A DNA stretch of 64,000 nucleotides from Victivallis sp. Marseille-Q1083 (lineage in GTDB: Bacteria; Verrucomicrobiota; Lentisphaeria; Victivallales; Victivallaceae), in assembly GCF_903645315.1 (NCBI RefSeq), contig NZ_CAHJXL010000001.1:620001-684000 (forward strand), in the 5' to 3' direction. A program made the translations under genes and the position numbers. Under the pieces are notes generated by a model. That model was not told the DNA's origin and ran no database searches. It saw only the letters and a program-made list of their open reading frames with translations. This document shows positions 26,821 through 36,455 of this stretch, piece by piece. Numbering within the stretch: the first letter of the stretch is position 1; each line of letters begins with the position of its first letter.

Positions 26821-28713
26821 ATCGAGTAGGAGCCCGGTCATTAGTTGGCCGGGCGTCCTCTCACACCACCGTACGTGCCGTTCGGCATACGGCGGTTCAG
26901 CAGCTTGAGTGCAACGCTTTGTACCGAAGTAGGATATCGTCATACCCTATTTCGGCAATGCGTTGAGACGGCAATACACGATGTAAAATCCAACTACGGG
27001 CAATATGCCAGTAGCCTTTCCTCGTATTCGCCCATTCCCACGCTTTTCCCTCGGAAATACCCAACGATTGCAGTCGCGTAAATCGTGTCCGTACTCGTTT
27101 CCACTGTTTCCAAACATACGTCCGAATTTTCCGTTGAATCCATTCATTCATGTTTTGCATAAACATCTTCATGTCCGCAATCGCATAGTATCCGAGCCAT
27201 CCGACGGTATATTGCCGAAGTTTGTACAGCATATATTCCACCGAATTTCCCTGATTCCTTCGGGTCAGCTCGCGAACCTTGGCTTTGAAGCGGTCTATAG
27301 ACTTCTCGTGTATTCGAATTCCGGCCTGTCCTTTCGTCGTACTTCGCAGTGCGAAGCCGAGAAACTTCAGCTTCAGCGGACTTCCCGCTTTACTTTTGGA
27401 TTCGTTTACTTTGAGTTTCAATTTCGCTTCAAGAAACCGTCTGCTGCTCGCAAGTACGCGTTCGGCGGCGCGTTGACTTCTGACGTAGATGTTGACATCG
27501 TCCGCATATCGTACGAACTTGTGTCCACGGCGTTCCAATTCCCGGTCGAAAGCGGTCAGGTAGATGTTGCTCAGCAATGGCGAAAGATTGCCGCCCTGTG
27601 GACTGCCTTCTTCCGTTCGCGTCACCACGCCATTGATCATGACTCCGCTCTTCAAGTAGCGTTTAATCAGGCACAAAACTCGTTGATCAGAGATTTTGGC
27701 CCGCAACATTTCCATCAACAGCTCATGGTTCATGGTGTCGAAATACTTGCTCAAGTCAAGATCGACAACCCGCCGATAGCCTTGATTGTAGTATTTCCGT
27801 GCTTGCCGGATGGCCTGATGAGCGCTACGCCCCGGTCGGAAACCGTAGCTGTTTTCTGAAAATTCCTCCTCGAATATCGGGCAGAGGACCTGCGATATTG
27901 CCTGTTGAATCATCCGATCCATGCCCGTTGGAACACCAAGCATCCGTATCCCCCCGTCCGGTTTCGGGATTTCAACCCGGCGCACCGGTTGCGGGCGATA
28001 CGTTTCGGTTCGGAGATTTTCAAGGAAACTTTCCTTGTGTTCGCACAGATACGCCAACAGGTCGTCAACGGTCATTCCGTCCACGCCCGGCGCTCCGCCG
28101 TTTCTCTTGACTTGCTTGTACGCACGGTTGAGGTTGTTACGCTCAAGGATGCGTTCAAACAAATCAGCACCGTCTTTCGCTTCAGTTTCCCGCGTAAGCA
28201 TGCTCCGCACTCCCGGATTCTCTTCGGCTTCCAGCCTATCCATCCCCGGGCAGTTCCGTTTCCGGATTTTCTGCTCTCTACACATGCTGCACCTTTCACT
28301 TGCGAAAGATCGACTACTGTTCGGCCCTTCCCGTAAAAAAAAACACGGTACTATGGCCTCTGCTGACTTCTCAACGTTCAGCCGCACATCACTGTACGGG
28401 TTGAAATTACCATGCATTCACGGCTTCATTCATACCGTTGAGATCTCCCCGGATAAGAGCGATAACTTTCATCCCAGGCGCCTGGTACATCTACACCACA
28501 AGGTTCGGGCAGTATTGGACTTCGCTTTGTTGTGCAAGCTCGTCCGCCTTGCAAATGCCTTATATGTACTTTCTGTTCGTCAGGCCGGGAATTTGCCGCC
28601 GACTTCCTTCAGATTCCACCTCGCGGTGGACACCCTTGCCTTAAGCTAACAGTTCCTACTGCCAAGTCTGTAACGGACTTTCACCGTCAAGTTATCACCC
28701 ATGCCGGGCGTAC
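26821..28713 (-). mobile_element. Group II intron, copy 2 (class C-like)
   Basis: The same 1893-bp unit as 3335-5227, with matching ends. On the minus strand the 5' end (GTACG) follows the T-tract of the terminator at 28714-28758, just as copy 1 follows the adhE terminator. The 3' end faces the end of aqpZ. Domains V and VI are preserved. The flanking sequences of the two copies are unrelated except for the terminator-like structure, so the unit is a true mobile element rather than a duplicated region. Confidence 0.9.
26897..28285 (-). CDS. ltrA: Group II intron reverse transcriptase/maturase (copy 2)
   Basis: Identical in sequence to the 462-residue protein of copy 1, including the YADD box and the maturase region; the same start argument applies (open to 28417). 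Complete identity means the second insertion is recent or the copies are kept alike by gene conversion. Confidence 0.92.
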   Translation of the reverse strand: MCREQKIRKRNCPGMDRLEAEENPGVRSMLTRETEAKDGADLFERILERNNLNRAYKQVKRNGGAPGVDGMTVDDLLAYLCEHKESFLENLRTETYRPQPVRRVEIPKPDGGIRMLGVPTGMDRMIQQAISQVLCPIFEEEFSENSYGFRPGRSAHQAIRQARKYYNQGYRRVVDLDLSKYFDTMNHELLMEMLRAKISDQRVLCLIKRYLKSGVMINGVVTRTEEGSPQGGNLSPLLSNIYLTAFDRELERRGHKFVRYADDVNIYVRSQRAAERVLASSRRFLEAKLKLKVNESKSKAGSPLKLKFLGFALRSTTKGQAGIRIHEKSIDRFKAKVRELTRRNQGNSVEYMLYKLRQYTVGWLGYYAIADMKMFMQNMNEWIQRKIRTYVWKQWKRVRTRFTRLQSLGISEGKAWEWANTRKGYWHIARSWILHRVLPSQRIAEIGYDDILLRYKALHSSC

Positions 28714-28758
28714 ATAAAAAAACCGCCGGAGTGCCTTGAACGGCGCTTCGGCGGTTTT
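28714..28758 (-). terminator. Terminator of the 28-residue protein gene
   Basis: AAAACCGCCG (28719-28728) pairs with CGGCGGTTTT (28749-28758), and the stem continues inward for seven more pairs with two wobbles. A T-tract follows on the minus strand (A-run 28716-28722). The intron begins directly after it. Confidence 0.85.
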
Positions 28759-28778
28759 CCGCGTCCGGAAATCGGGAG

Positions 28779-28865
28779 TTATTTCTTCCTGCCGAAGATT
28801 TTTTCCCAATTTTCACGATACTTCGCTTCATCACCCGGACGGCGTTTGCTTCCTTTGCCAGCCAT
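28779..28865 (-). CDS. Small conserved-looking basic protein, 28 residues
   Basis: Encodes MAGKGSKRRPGDEAKYRENW followed by EKIFGRKK. A strong ribosome site (AAGGAG, about seven bases before the ATG) and a dedicated terminator 20 bases after the stop show it is a real gene despite its size. The pattern GKGSKRRP...KY..NW..IFG is one I have seen in short proteins of several bacteria and phages, always without a known function. It is highly basic and could bind nucleic acid. It is expressed alone and convergent with aqpZ before the intron was inserted. Confidence 0.75.
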   Translation of the reverse strand: MAGKGSKRRPGDEAKYRENWEKIFGRKK

Positions 28866-28998
28866 GATCCAAACTCCTTGAGGTTGATGGTTGATCGATG
28901 CTTTTATTTTTCAAAGCTTATACTATAGCGAATTTTCCCCGAAAAGCAACCCGGCTCCGCTGAAAAATCCGGATTTTTTCACGGCGGCGCCTCCGGAA

Positions 28999-29424
28999 TC
29001 ATTCCCCAAGCTCTTCCGGCGGGAAATGGGTCCGGATATAGGCGACCGCCTGTTCCAGCGAACCGAGAATCTTCGTACAGTAACGGACCATCCACGGACT
29101 GCATTCCTGAAACGAAAACGGCGAAAAGGCGATGACAAACTTGCCGAGGTGATGCGAGGCGTAAAACACCTCCATGCTCGTCCCGATGCTCGGTTTGTTG
29201 TAATTGACCAGGATGATGTCGGCCGCCCGGACATCCTGCAAATCGAATTCGACGATTTCGTTGGCGCTGTCCACCTCGCGGTCGACGAACATGCGGCGCA
29301 TCGGGTCCAACAATTTATAGGCTTCCCCCAACTGCGTTTTGGCAGCCGCCCGCCAGGCGCGGGCCTGTCCGGCATGTTCATCCATGATCGGACCGGACAA
29401 ATAGACGACAAGACGTTGTTTCAT
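28999..29424 (-). CDS. Nucleoside 2-deoxyribosyltransferase-like protein
   Basis: 141 residues from MKQRLVVYLSGPIMDE, with GGAG six bases upstream (the frame is open 9 codons further). Features of the family: the N-terminal strand VYLSGPI, an aspartate-rich middle (FDLQDVRAADIILVNYNKPSIGTS, quoted in part as DLQDVRAADIILVNYNK) and SMEVFYASHHLGKFVIAF with the likely catalytic Glu. Such enzymes move deoxyribose between bases or hydrolyse nucleotides. It appears to be a stand-alone gene. Confidence 0.8.
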   Translation of the reverse strand: MKQRLVVYLSGPIMDEHAGQARAWRAAAKTQLGEAYKLLDPMRRMFVDREVDSANEIVEFDLQDVRAADIILVNYNKPSIGTSMEVFYASHHLGKFVIAFSPFSFQECSPWMVRYCTKILGSLEQAVAYIRTHFPPEELGE

Positions 29425-29608
29425 TTCAACTCCGGATTGCAGATAACTCAAATTTGGCCAATACTAATACACCGCCAACCGCCGAATTTCCCGCCGGCAT
29501 CAATCTTTTTATCGAAGAAACCGGAAAGCCGGTTCGCAAAAAACGGTTTGCCGGGTTATCTTATGGCGATGATTTTTCTAATTGCAACGCTGATCAGGAG
29601 GTCAAGCC

Positions 29609-31606
29609 ATGAAATGTGTGGTGTTCGCTTATCATAATATCGGCCGGACTGGCATCGAACAGTTGCTGGCCAACGGATACGAAATTGCCGCGGTATTTAC
29701 CCATAAGGACAATCCCGACGAAACCATCTGGTTCGGTTCGGTCGCCGAGCTGGCCAGCAGTCACAACATCCCGGTTTTCGCGCCGGAGGATGTCAACCAT
29801 CCGGTCTGGGTCGAACGGATCAGGGCGATGAAGCCGGATATCATCTTTTCGTTCTATTACCGCAATATGCTGTCGACCGATATCCTGGATCTGCCGCCGA
29901 AAGGGGCGTTGAACCTGCACGGGTCATTGCTGCCGAAATACCGCGGCCGGGTGCCGCTGAACTGGGCAATCATTAACGGCGAAAGCACCAGCGGCGTCAC
30001 GCTGCACTACATGACCGCCAAGCCGGACGCCGGCGACATCATCGGCCAGGAGGCGTTCGCCATCACCGAGGACGACACCGCCCGGACCGTATTCGACAAA
30101 GCGGTGGCCGCCGCCGGCCAGTTGCTCGGCCGGGTACTGCCGCAGGTCAAGTCCGGCAATATCCAGCGCAAAATCCAGCAGGAGAGCGAAGCCACCTATT
30201 TCGGCGGCCGCAAGCCGGAGGACGGCCAGATCGACTGGTTCAAATCGGCCCGGGAAGTGCGCAACCTGGTGCGCGCGGTGACCAGGCCGTATCCGGGCGC
30301 CTTCTCCTTCATGGGCGACCGCAAATGTTTCTTCTGGGCGGTCTCCGAAACGACCGCCGACGGCATTTTCGCCCCGGGCACCGTCATCTCCGCCAATCCG
30401 CTGGTCATCGCCTGCGGTTCCGGCGCCGTCCGGGTCGACGCCGCCCAGCTCGAAAACGGCATCTACACCACCGGTGAACAATTCGCCGCCGACGCCCGCA
30501 TCGTCAAGAACATGACATTCGGCGCCAACGCCCGCCTGGCCCAGCAGGCCGCCCGCAAGAAAAGCGTGCTGATCCTCGGCGTCAACGGCTTCATCGGCAG
30601 CCACCTGAGCGAACGCCTGCTGGCCAGCGGCAAATACGAAGTTTACGGCATGGATTTGCGCTCCAACTACATCGAGCACCTGATGGGCCTGCCGAATTTC
30701 AACTTCCGCGAAGGGGACATCGCCATTCACCGCGAATGGATCGAATATCACATCCGCAAATGCGACATCATCCTGCCGCTGGTCGCGATCGCCACGCCGA
30801 TCGAATACACCCGCAATCCGCTGCGGGTGTTCGAACTGGACTTCGAGGAAAATCTGCGGGTGGTGCGTTACTGCGTCAAATACAACAAGCGCATCCTCTT
30901 CCCGTCGACCTCAGAGGTCTACGGCATGTGCGAGGACGCCTATTTCGATGAAGACAATTCCAAGCTGGTCACCGGCCCGATCCGGATGCAGCGCTGGATC
31001 TACTCCTGCAGCAAGCAACTGCTCGACCGGGTCATCTGGGCTTACGGGGTCCGGAACAATCTGAAATTCACGCTGTTCCGGCCGTTCAACTGGATCGGAC
31101 CGCGCCTGGACAGCCTGACCTCGGCGCGGATCGGCAGTTCGCGGGCGATCACTCAGATGATCTTGAACCTGGTGCAGGGCTCTCCGATTCAGTTGATCGA
31201 CGGCGGCGAACAGAAACGCTGTTTCGTCGACATCTCCGAAAGCATCGAGGCGCTGTACCGGATCATCGAAAATGACAAAGGCTGCTGCGACGGCCAGATC
31301 ATCAACATCGGCAATCCGGACAACGAAGCGAGCGTCAAGGTGATGGCGGAAATGCTGGTCGAAAAATTCGAAAAACATCCGCTGCGCGACAAATTCCCGC
31401 CGTTCGCCGGCTATCTCGTCGTCGAAAGCGGCGCCTTCTACGGCAAAGGCTACCAGGACGTTCAGCACCGCTGCCCGAGCATCAAAAACGCCAAGCGGCT
31501 GTTGCACTGGACACCGTCGGTTTCGCTGGAGCAATCCATCGAAACCACGTTGGACTTCTTCCTGCAGGAAGCGGTCAAATCCGGTGAATTCGGCATCCTG
31601 GATTGA
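29609..31606 (+). CDS. arnA: Bifunctional UDP-Ara4N formyltransferase/UDP-glucuronate decarboxylase
   Basis: 665 residues, close to the 660 of the E. coli enzyme. CAGGAGGTC precedes the ATG. The N-terminal formyltransferase has the N-x-H and D residues ([24 protein letters not shown]). The C-terminal short-chain dehydrogenase part has the glycine-rich VNGFIGSHL and the Tyr-Lys pair in [10 protein letters not shown], with PSTSEVYGM upstream. It oxidises and decarboxylates UDP-glucuronate and N-formylates UDP-4-amino-arabinose for lipid A decoration. First gene of arnA-arnT-arnD. Confidence 0.93.
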   Translation: MKCVVFAYHNIGRTGIEQLLANGYEIAAVFTHKDNPDETIWFGSVAELASSHNIPVFAPEDVNHPVWVERIRAMKPDIIFSFYYRNMLSTDILDLPPKGALNLHGSLLPKYRGRVPLNWAIINGESTSGVTLHYMTAKPDAGDIIGQEAFAITEDDTARTVFDKAVAAAGQLLGRVLPQVKSGNIQRKIQQESEATYFGGRKPEDGQIDWFKSAREVRNLVRAVTRPYPGAFSFMGDRKCFFWAVSETTADGIFAPGTVISANPLVIACGSGAVRVDAAQLENGIYTTGEQFAADARIVKNMTFGANARLAQQAARKKSVLILGVNGFIGSHLSERLLASGKYEVYGMDLRSNYIEHLMGLPNFNFREGDIAIHREWIEYHIRKCDIILPLVAIATPIEYTRNPLRVFELDFEENLRVVRYCVKYNKRILFPSTSEVYGMCEDAYFDEDNSKLVTGPIRMQRWIYSCSKQLLDRVIWAYGVRNNLKFTLFRPFNWIGPRLDSLTSARIGSSRAITQMILNLVQGSPIQLIDGGEQKRCFVDISESIEALYRIIENDKGCCDGQIINIGNPDNEASVKVMAEMLVEKFEKHPLRDKFPPFAGYLVVESGAFYGKGYQDVQHRCPSIKNAKRLLHWTPSVSLEQSIETTLDFFLQEAVKSGEFGILD

Positions 31607-31629
31607 GCCGGTCCATTCGGCCTGAATCA

Positions 31630-33294
31630 ATGCCAACCAAACGAATTGCCGAACTTGCCGGCTCCTTGCGCGCCGGCCGGTGCTTCTGGCTGCTGTTCGG
31701 GTTGTCGCTGCTGATTTTTCTCGGCGGCCTGGGCAGCCGGGAGATCTGGTCGGGCGACGAAACCCGGGTCGCCGGCATTTCCGCCGAAATGGCGTTGGAC
31801 AACAATTATGTGCTGCCGCGCCTGAACGGCCAGCCGTTCCTGGAATATCCGCCGCTCTACTACTGGTGCGTTTCAGGCTGTTTCCGCCTGTTCGGCTTCA
31901 CCGATTTCGCCTCCCAGCTGCCGTCGGCGCTGGCGGCAGTCGGCGGCGTCCTGGTCGTCTTCGCCCTGACCCGCCGGCTGGGATACGGCAACCTGGCCGC
32001 GCTGTTGAGCGGCCTGATCCTGGCCACCAGCGCGCAATATTTCGGCAACGGTCGCATCTGCATGGTCGATATGCTGCTGGCATTTTTCGTCATCCTGGCC
32101 ATCTGGGCCTTCCGGGAATGGATCGACAGCCGCGGCAACCGGAAACCGGCCTGGCTGCTGCTGACGGCAGCGGCGCTGGCCGGCGGCATCATGACCAAAG
32201 GACTGGTCGGGCTGGCGCTGCCGCTGGCGGCGATCGGCAGTTATATGGTGTTGGAAAATAGCTTGATCAGCCGCCGGTTGCGCTGGAAGTGGTATGCCGG
32301 CATGTTGCTGGCCTGCCTGCTCGCGCTGCTGCCGGCCGCGGCCTGGCTGGCCATGCTGCACGACACCGCCGGCGGCAGTGCGGTGCACACGGTATTCTGG
32401 ACCAACAATTTCGGCCGTTTTTCCGGCAGCCAGGGCGACCATGTCGTTCCGTTCTATTATTATCTGGAAAAATTGCCGACCCTGTTTCTGCCGTGGCTGG
32501 TGCTGCTGCCGTTCGCCGGCTATGACGCCATCCGGCAATTGTGGCGCCGCCGCGATGAAAAATTACTCTATCTGTTCTGTTACCTGTTGATTCCCTATCT
32601 GCTGCTGACACTGTCTTCCAGCAAGCGCCAGGTCTACCTGCTGCCGCTGTATGCCGGGCTGGCAGTTCTGGTCGGACGCTGGCTGGCTCTGGCGCTGACC
32701 GGGGAATTCGCCTGGACCCGCCGGAAATGGTTCGAACGCACTCTTTTCTGGGCGTTTTGCGGCCTGGCCGCCGGCTTCATCGTCGCCGGCATCGGACTGG
32801 CGCTCTGGGGAAACTGTTTCAGCTTCCCGCTGCTTTCCGCGCTGGCAGGTTTTGGCGCGCTCCGGCTGATCAAGCGTCATTTGAAGCCGGCATTCGGTTG
32901 CTTCCTGGTCGCACTGGCGGCATTTTTTTCGTCGATCGACCCGGCCATCCAGAGTCCGCAGGATCAGCGCGAATCGCTGCGCCAACTGTTCCAATCCTGT
33001 TTGAAAGGCATGGCGCAAGGCGAACAAGTTTACCTTTACCAACCGGCGGAACGGATTTCCGGCGCGGCGATGTTTTACCTGAACCGTGAAATTCCGGTCA
33101 TCCGCGAGGACCGAACACGCTGGCCGCAGAGCGGTACCATCCTGCTGATCGTCCGCTGCAAAGGGAAAACCCTGCCGGCGGGGTTGCTCGCCAGCGCTGC
33201 GGAACAGGTTTTTGCCGACCATTATTATGTCTTTCGGACTCCGGCGGGCGACTTGGAACATTTAATCACGCAACTCAAGGAGCTGGGCGTATGA
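31630..33294 (+). CDS. arnT: ArnT-like aminoarabinose (GT39/83) glycosyltransferase
   Basis: 554 residues from MPTKRIAELAG; a TTG start nine codons earlier, overlapping the arnA stop, is the alternative. It is a multi-spanning inner-membrane protein of the dolichyl-phosphate-mannose/ArnT type: first periplasmic loop with SREIWSGDETRVAGISAEM and PFLEYPPLYYW, then 10 or more hydrophobic helices, and a soluble C-terminal part. Members move a sugar from undecaprenyl phosphate to lipid A. Its place between arnA and arnD supports aminoarabinose as donor, but the acceptor is not shown. It overlaps arnD by four bases. Confidence 0.85.
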   Translation: MPTKRIAELAGSLRAGRCFWLLFGLSLLIFLGGLGSREIWSGDETRVAGISAEMALDNNYVLPRLNGQPFLEYPPLYYWCVSGCFRLFGFTDFASQLPSALAAVGGVLVVFALTRRLGYGNLAALLSGLILATSAQYFGNGRICMVDMLLAFFVILAIWAFREWIDSRGNRKPAWLLLTAAALAGGIMTKGLVGLALPLAAIGSYMVLENSLISRRLRWKWYAGMLLACLLALLPAAAWLAMLHDTAGGSAVHTVFWTNNFGRFSGSQGDHVVPFYYYLEKLPTLFLPWLVLLPFAGYDAIRQLWRRRDEKLLYLFCYLLIPYLLLTLSSSKRQVYLLPLYAGLAVLVGRWLALALTGEFAWTRRKWFERTLFWAFCGLAAGFIVAGIGLALWGNCFSFPLLSALAGFGALRLIKRHLKPAFGCFLVALAAFFSSIDPAIQSPQDQRESLRQLFQSCLKGMAQGEQVYLYQPAERISGAAMFYLNREIPVIREDRTRWPQSGTILLIVRCKGKTLPAGLLASAAEQVFADHYYVFRTPAGDLEHLITQLKELGV

Positions 33295-34175
33295 AACTGA
33301 TCGGGCTGCGCATCGATGTGGATACTTACCGCGGCACCAAACGCGGCACGCCGGAATTGTGCCGCATTCTGGCCAAACATGGCATCAAGGGGACCTTTTA
33401 TTTCTCGGTCGGACCGGACAATATGGGACGGCACCTGTGGCGGCTGCTGAAGCCGGCCTTCCTTTGGAAAATGCTGCGCACCAATGCCGCCGGTCTGTAC
33501 GGACCGGAAATCGTCCTGATGGGGACCGCCTGGCCGGGGCCGCAGATCGGCAAACGGCTCGGCGCCGTGATCAAGGCGACAGCCGACGCCGGCCATGAAA
33601 TCGGACTGCATGCCTACGACCACCACAAAGCGCAGGCCAAAATCGACCGGATGACGCCGGAAGAGATGCACAATGAGTTGCAAAAAGGGGTCGACATCCT
33701 GACCGCCATTCTCGGCGAACCGCCGGTCACCAGCGCAGTGCCGGGCTGGCGCTGCAACGACGCGCTGCTGCTGGAAAAGGCCGCATTCCCCTTCCGGTTC
33801 AACAGCGACTGCCGCGGCAGTACGCTGTTCATGCCAATCGTCGACGGCCGGCGCCTCCCCCAGCCGCAGGTGCCGGTGACCTTGCCGACTTACGACGAAA
33901 TTCTCGGCCGCAACGGCGTTACCGACGACAATTACAACACCCATATGCTCAGCCTGCTGCAGGAAGAGCACCCCAACGTGCTGACCATCCATGCCGAGGC
34001 GGAAGGCGGCAAATGCGCCGCGATGTTCGATCAGTTTCTGACCCGCGCCGGAGAACAGGGCTGGGAGTTCAAAACGCTCGGCGAACTGGTGGCCGGACAG
34101 CCGCAGTGGCCGGATGGCGCCATCGAACCGCGCCCCTTCCCCGGCCGGGAAGGCTGGCTGGCCTGCCAGAAATAG
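33291..34175 (+). CDS. arnD: Undecaprenyl-phosphate-Ara4FN deformylase (polysaccharide deacetylase fold)
   Basis: 294 residues; ATG overlaps the arnT stop (ATGA). It has the NodB-type metal-site motifs: LRIDVDTYRG (Asp pair), HEIGLHAYDHH (His motif) and a late LTIHAEAEGG. It resembles ArnD more than chitin deacetylases (GIKGTFYFSVGPDNMGRHLWRLL, given in part as KGTFYFSVGPDNMGRH). It removes the formyl group added by ArnA after transfer to the lipid carrier. The partner enzymes ArnB and ArnC are not in the window. Confidence 0.9.
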   Translation: MKLIGLRIDVDTYRGTKRGTPELCRILAKHGIKGTFYFSVGPDNMGRHLWRLLKPAFLWKMLRTNAAGLYGPEIVLMGTAWPGPQIGKRLGAVIKATADAGHEIGLHAYDHHKAQAKIDRMTPEEMHNELQKGVDILTAILGEPPVTSAVPGWRCNDALLLEKAAFPFRFNSDCRGSTLFMPIVDGRRLPQPQVPVTLPTYDEILGRNGVTDDNYNTHMLSLLQEEHPNVLTIHAEAEGGKCAAMFDQFLTRAGEQGWEFKTLGELVAGQPQWPDGAIEPRPFPGREGWLACQK

Positions 34176-34213
34176 CCGGCGGGACAAAATTCCAAAATTC
34201 AAATGACCGGCTG

Positions 34214-34268
34214 TTGCTTTTCGCCGGACGGGTGATTATATTGCACGGTTGTAATTATACGTTTCATG
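34214..34268 (+). promoter_or_regulatory. Promoter and candidate operator of the LacI gene (cassette 2)
   Basis: TTGCTT (34214-34219), 17-base spacer, TATATT (34237-34242), then AATTATACGTTTCATG at 34253-34268. That last element matches 13 of 16 bases of the perfect palindrome upstream of the pseudopilin (35548-35563) and lies at nearly the same distance from the -10. Confidence 0.6.
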
Positions 34269-35423
34269 AAAAGGCGCCAGAATTTGTCACTTATGTCACA
34301 AGCCAGTAAAAAACCGGCAACGCTCAAGGATATCGCGCTGTTGGCAAAATGCTCCACAGCGGCGGTTTCCACGGTTTTAAACAACTCCAAAAGCACCACC
34401 ATCGTCAGCGATGCGGTAAAGCAGCGCGTCATGGAGATCGCCACCGAGCTGAATTACCGGCCCAACTACGCCAGCCGGAGTTTGAAAAGCCATCGTTCCA
34501 GGACGATCGGGCTGTATATTCAAAACGGGCCGTGGCACAATTTGAGTAATTTTTACGAGATGTCGATTTTCCGCGGCGTCGAAAAAGCGATCGGCGATTT
34601 CGGTTACGATCTGCTGCTCATCAATGTCAACTCCAACATCATGCCGGAAAAATGCGCCGCCAAGCTGCTGGAAAACCGTATCGACGGCGTCGTCATTCTG
34701 CATGCGGATCCGGACAGCGCCGCCTGGATTGACGAACTGCTGGCCATCAGCCACAACGTTGTCGCCATCGACTACAACCGCCGGAAGGCCAACCTGGACG
34801 CGATGATGTTCGACAATTACGCCGGCGTAGAAATCGCCCTGCGTTATCTGGCCGGGCTGGGGCACCGGCGGATCGGCTTCATCGGCCACGGCGTCGACAC
34901 GCCGCATCTCGACGTAGTGGAGCGGGAAACGGCTTTCCGGCAACTGACCGGCCAACTCGGTTTGGACAATGACGACGCGCTGCTGTGCAGCGGCGACAAA
35001 TTCGCGACGAAGCTGTCGCTCGAACAGCAATACTGCCAGGCGGAAGGCGAGTACGGCATCCGTTATTTTCATCGGCTGCCCCAGCCTCCGACCGCAATCC
35101 TGGCCTGGAACGGCCTGTCGGCGGTTTCCGCCGTGCTGACTTGCGCCAAACTCAACTGGCGCGTCCCGGACGAGATCAGCATCCTCGGCATCGACAACAG
35201 CGATTACTGCTATTTTTGTTCTCCGGCGCTGTCAGTCGTCGACCACCGGCTGGAGGATATGGGTTATCAGGGAGTGGTCACATTGATCAACCGGCTGGAA
35301 AATAACGTCACCGAAACCACCCACCGGATTTTCGCGCCAGTCATCATCGAGCGGGAGTCCACCGCTCCGCACCAATATCTAACCAGTTCTTCAAAAACGG
35401 ATTATATATTTCAAATCCAATAA
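34266..35423 (+). CDS. LacI-family transcriptional regulator (cassette 2)
   Basis: 385 residues from the first ATG; MSQASKKPATLKDIALLAKC at 34293 is an equally likely start, because the first ATG lies inside the candidate operator and has no ribosome site. HTH and hinge: LKDIALLAKCSTAAVSTVLN and RPNYASRSLK. The effector domain is of the periplasmic sugar-binding type (RTIGLYIQNGPW, GHRRIGFIGHG, DEISILGIDNSDYCYF). It lies 213 bases upstream of a pseudopilin and a GH20-like gene on the same strand and probably represses both itself and them through matching operators. Confidence 0.9.
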   Translation: MKRRQNLSLMSQASKKPATLKDIALLAKCSTAAVSTVLNNSKSTTIVSDAVKQRVMEIATELNYRPNYASRSLKSHRSRTIGLYIQNGPWHNLSNFYEMSIFRGVEKAIGDFGYDLLLINVNSNIMPEKCAAKLLENRIDGVVILHADPDSAAWIDELLAISHNVVAIDYNRRKANLDAMMFDNYAGVEIALRYLAGLGHRRIGFIGHGVDTPHLDVVERETAFRQLTGQLGLDNDDALLCSGDKFATKLSLEQQYCQAEGEYGIRYFHRLPQPPTAILAWNGLSAVSAVLTCAKLNWRVPDEISILGIDNSDYCYFCSPALSVVDHRLEDMGYQGVVTLINRLENNVTETTHRIFAPVIIERESTAPHQYLTSSSKTDYIFQIQ

Positions 35424-35505
35424 TTTTCCACCTGAATCCAATTTTCCTAACATAATTCTATTCTTTCCATAACCGAAAAATCATCGAAATTTTCAAGGAA
35501 GGGTA

Positions 35506-35563
35506 TTGCTTTTTTTTCATTTTTGTGATATAATTTGAATAGTTCAGAATTAAACGTTTAATT
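35506..35563 (+). promoter_or_regulatory. Pseudopilin promoter with 16-bp perfect palindromic operator
   Basis: TTGCTT (35506-35511), 17-base spacer, TATAAT (35529-35534). AATTAAACGTTTAATT (35548-35563) is a perfect 16-base palindrome with central CG, just past the expected transcription start, the classic position for LacI-type repression. Confidence 0.7.
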
Positions 35564-35641
35564 TTCATAAAGCGAAAGGTCTTTTTTCCATCTCTCTTAT
35601 ACTTCTCCCAAATAGAAAACCAAACCCAAGGAGCAATGAGA

Positions 35642-36382
35642 ATGAAAACGAAGAAGATTTTTACACTGATAGAACTGCTGGTCGTGATCGCGATTATCGC
35701 CATCCTCGCCAGCATGCTGCTGCCGGCGCTCGGCAAGGCCAAAGCCGCCGCCTTGAGCGTGAAATGCAAGTCCAACTGCAAACAGCTCGGCCTGTCGTTC
35801 GCCATGTACACGCTCGACGAGGACGACTGGTTCCTGGCGGCCAGCGTTCAGGACCCGACCGACAATCAATGGGTCTACTGGCCGACGTTCCTGAATGAAC
35901 ACTATTCGGCTCCGGGAGAAATTTTCATCTGTCCGGCCGCCTCCGGCAGTTCGTGGAATGACGATGAAACCTCACTGCAGAACAACGTTTCGCTCGGAAT
36001 GAACTTCAATACGATGGGCGCCTGGGTAGGCCATTGGCAGGCGACGCCGAAGAAAGTCAGCACAATCCAGCAGGTCGCGTCCAAAATCGGCGCCAATCCG
36101 GTCGTCGTCGCCGACAGCTTCCCGAAATCGGCCGGCGAAGCGCAGGAAGGCATTTACGTCAGTCACTATGCGCCGTACAACATGGTCGAAGGCTATGAGG
36201 TCTCCTATCAATACGCCTGGCGGGATAGCCACGGCAACAGGGTCAATGCGCTGCTGCTGGACGGCAGTGTCCGCGACTATACCCGGGCGCAGGCCTGTGA
36301 AGCGGCCAACAACAGCGATCTGGTCAATCCCTGGCAATGGGATTCCGGGACGACCTGGTGGGACACCAATACCCAGCTCTGA
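35642..36382 (+). CDS. Pseudopilin with H-X9-DG motif (cassette 2)
   Basis: 246 residues from [21 protein letters not shown] is eight bases upstream of this ATG but only two from the earlier one. Prepilin peptidase site before FTLIE and a 20-residue transmembrane helix follow. [12 protein letters not shown] is the H-X9-DG motif. The rest is a beta-rich soluble domain, with Cys in ICPAASGSS. It shares the N-terminal 35 residues closely with the pseudopilins at 11291 and 47679 but differs in the body. It is driven by the palindrome-bearing promoter at 35506. Confidence 0.9.
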   Translation: MKTKKIFTLIELLVVIAIIAILASMLLPALGKAKAAALSVKCKSNCKQLGLSFAMYTLDEDDWFLAASVQDPTDNQWVYWPTFLNEHYSAPGEIFICPAASGSSWNDDETSLQNNVSLGMNFNTMGAWVGHWQATPKKVSTIQQVASKIGANPVVVADSFPKSAGEAQEGIYVSHYAPYNMVEGYEVSYQYAWRDSHGNRVNALLLDGSVRDYTRAQACEAANNSDLVNPWQWDSGTTWWDTNTQL

Positions 36383-36397
36383 ATATTTCAGTCTCCT

Positions 36398-36420
36398 CCC
36401 TGCCGGACAAGCCGGCAGGG
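36398..36420 (+). other. Intercistronic hairpin between pseudopilin and GH20-like gene
   Basis: CCCTGCCGG (36398-36406) pairs perfectly with 36412-36420 around ACAAG. There is no T-tract, so it is more likely a stabilising or processing hairpin inside an operon than a terminator. Confidence 0.55.
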
Positions 36421-36455
36421 AACAACCGCATTTGCCAGAAAGTTGAATTTTTTTT

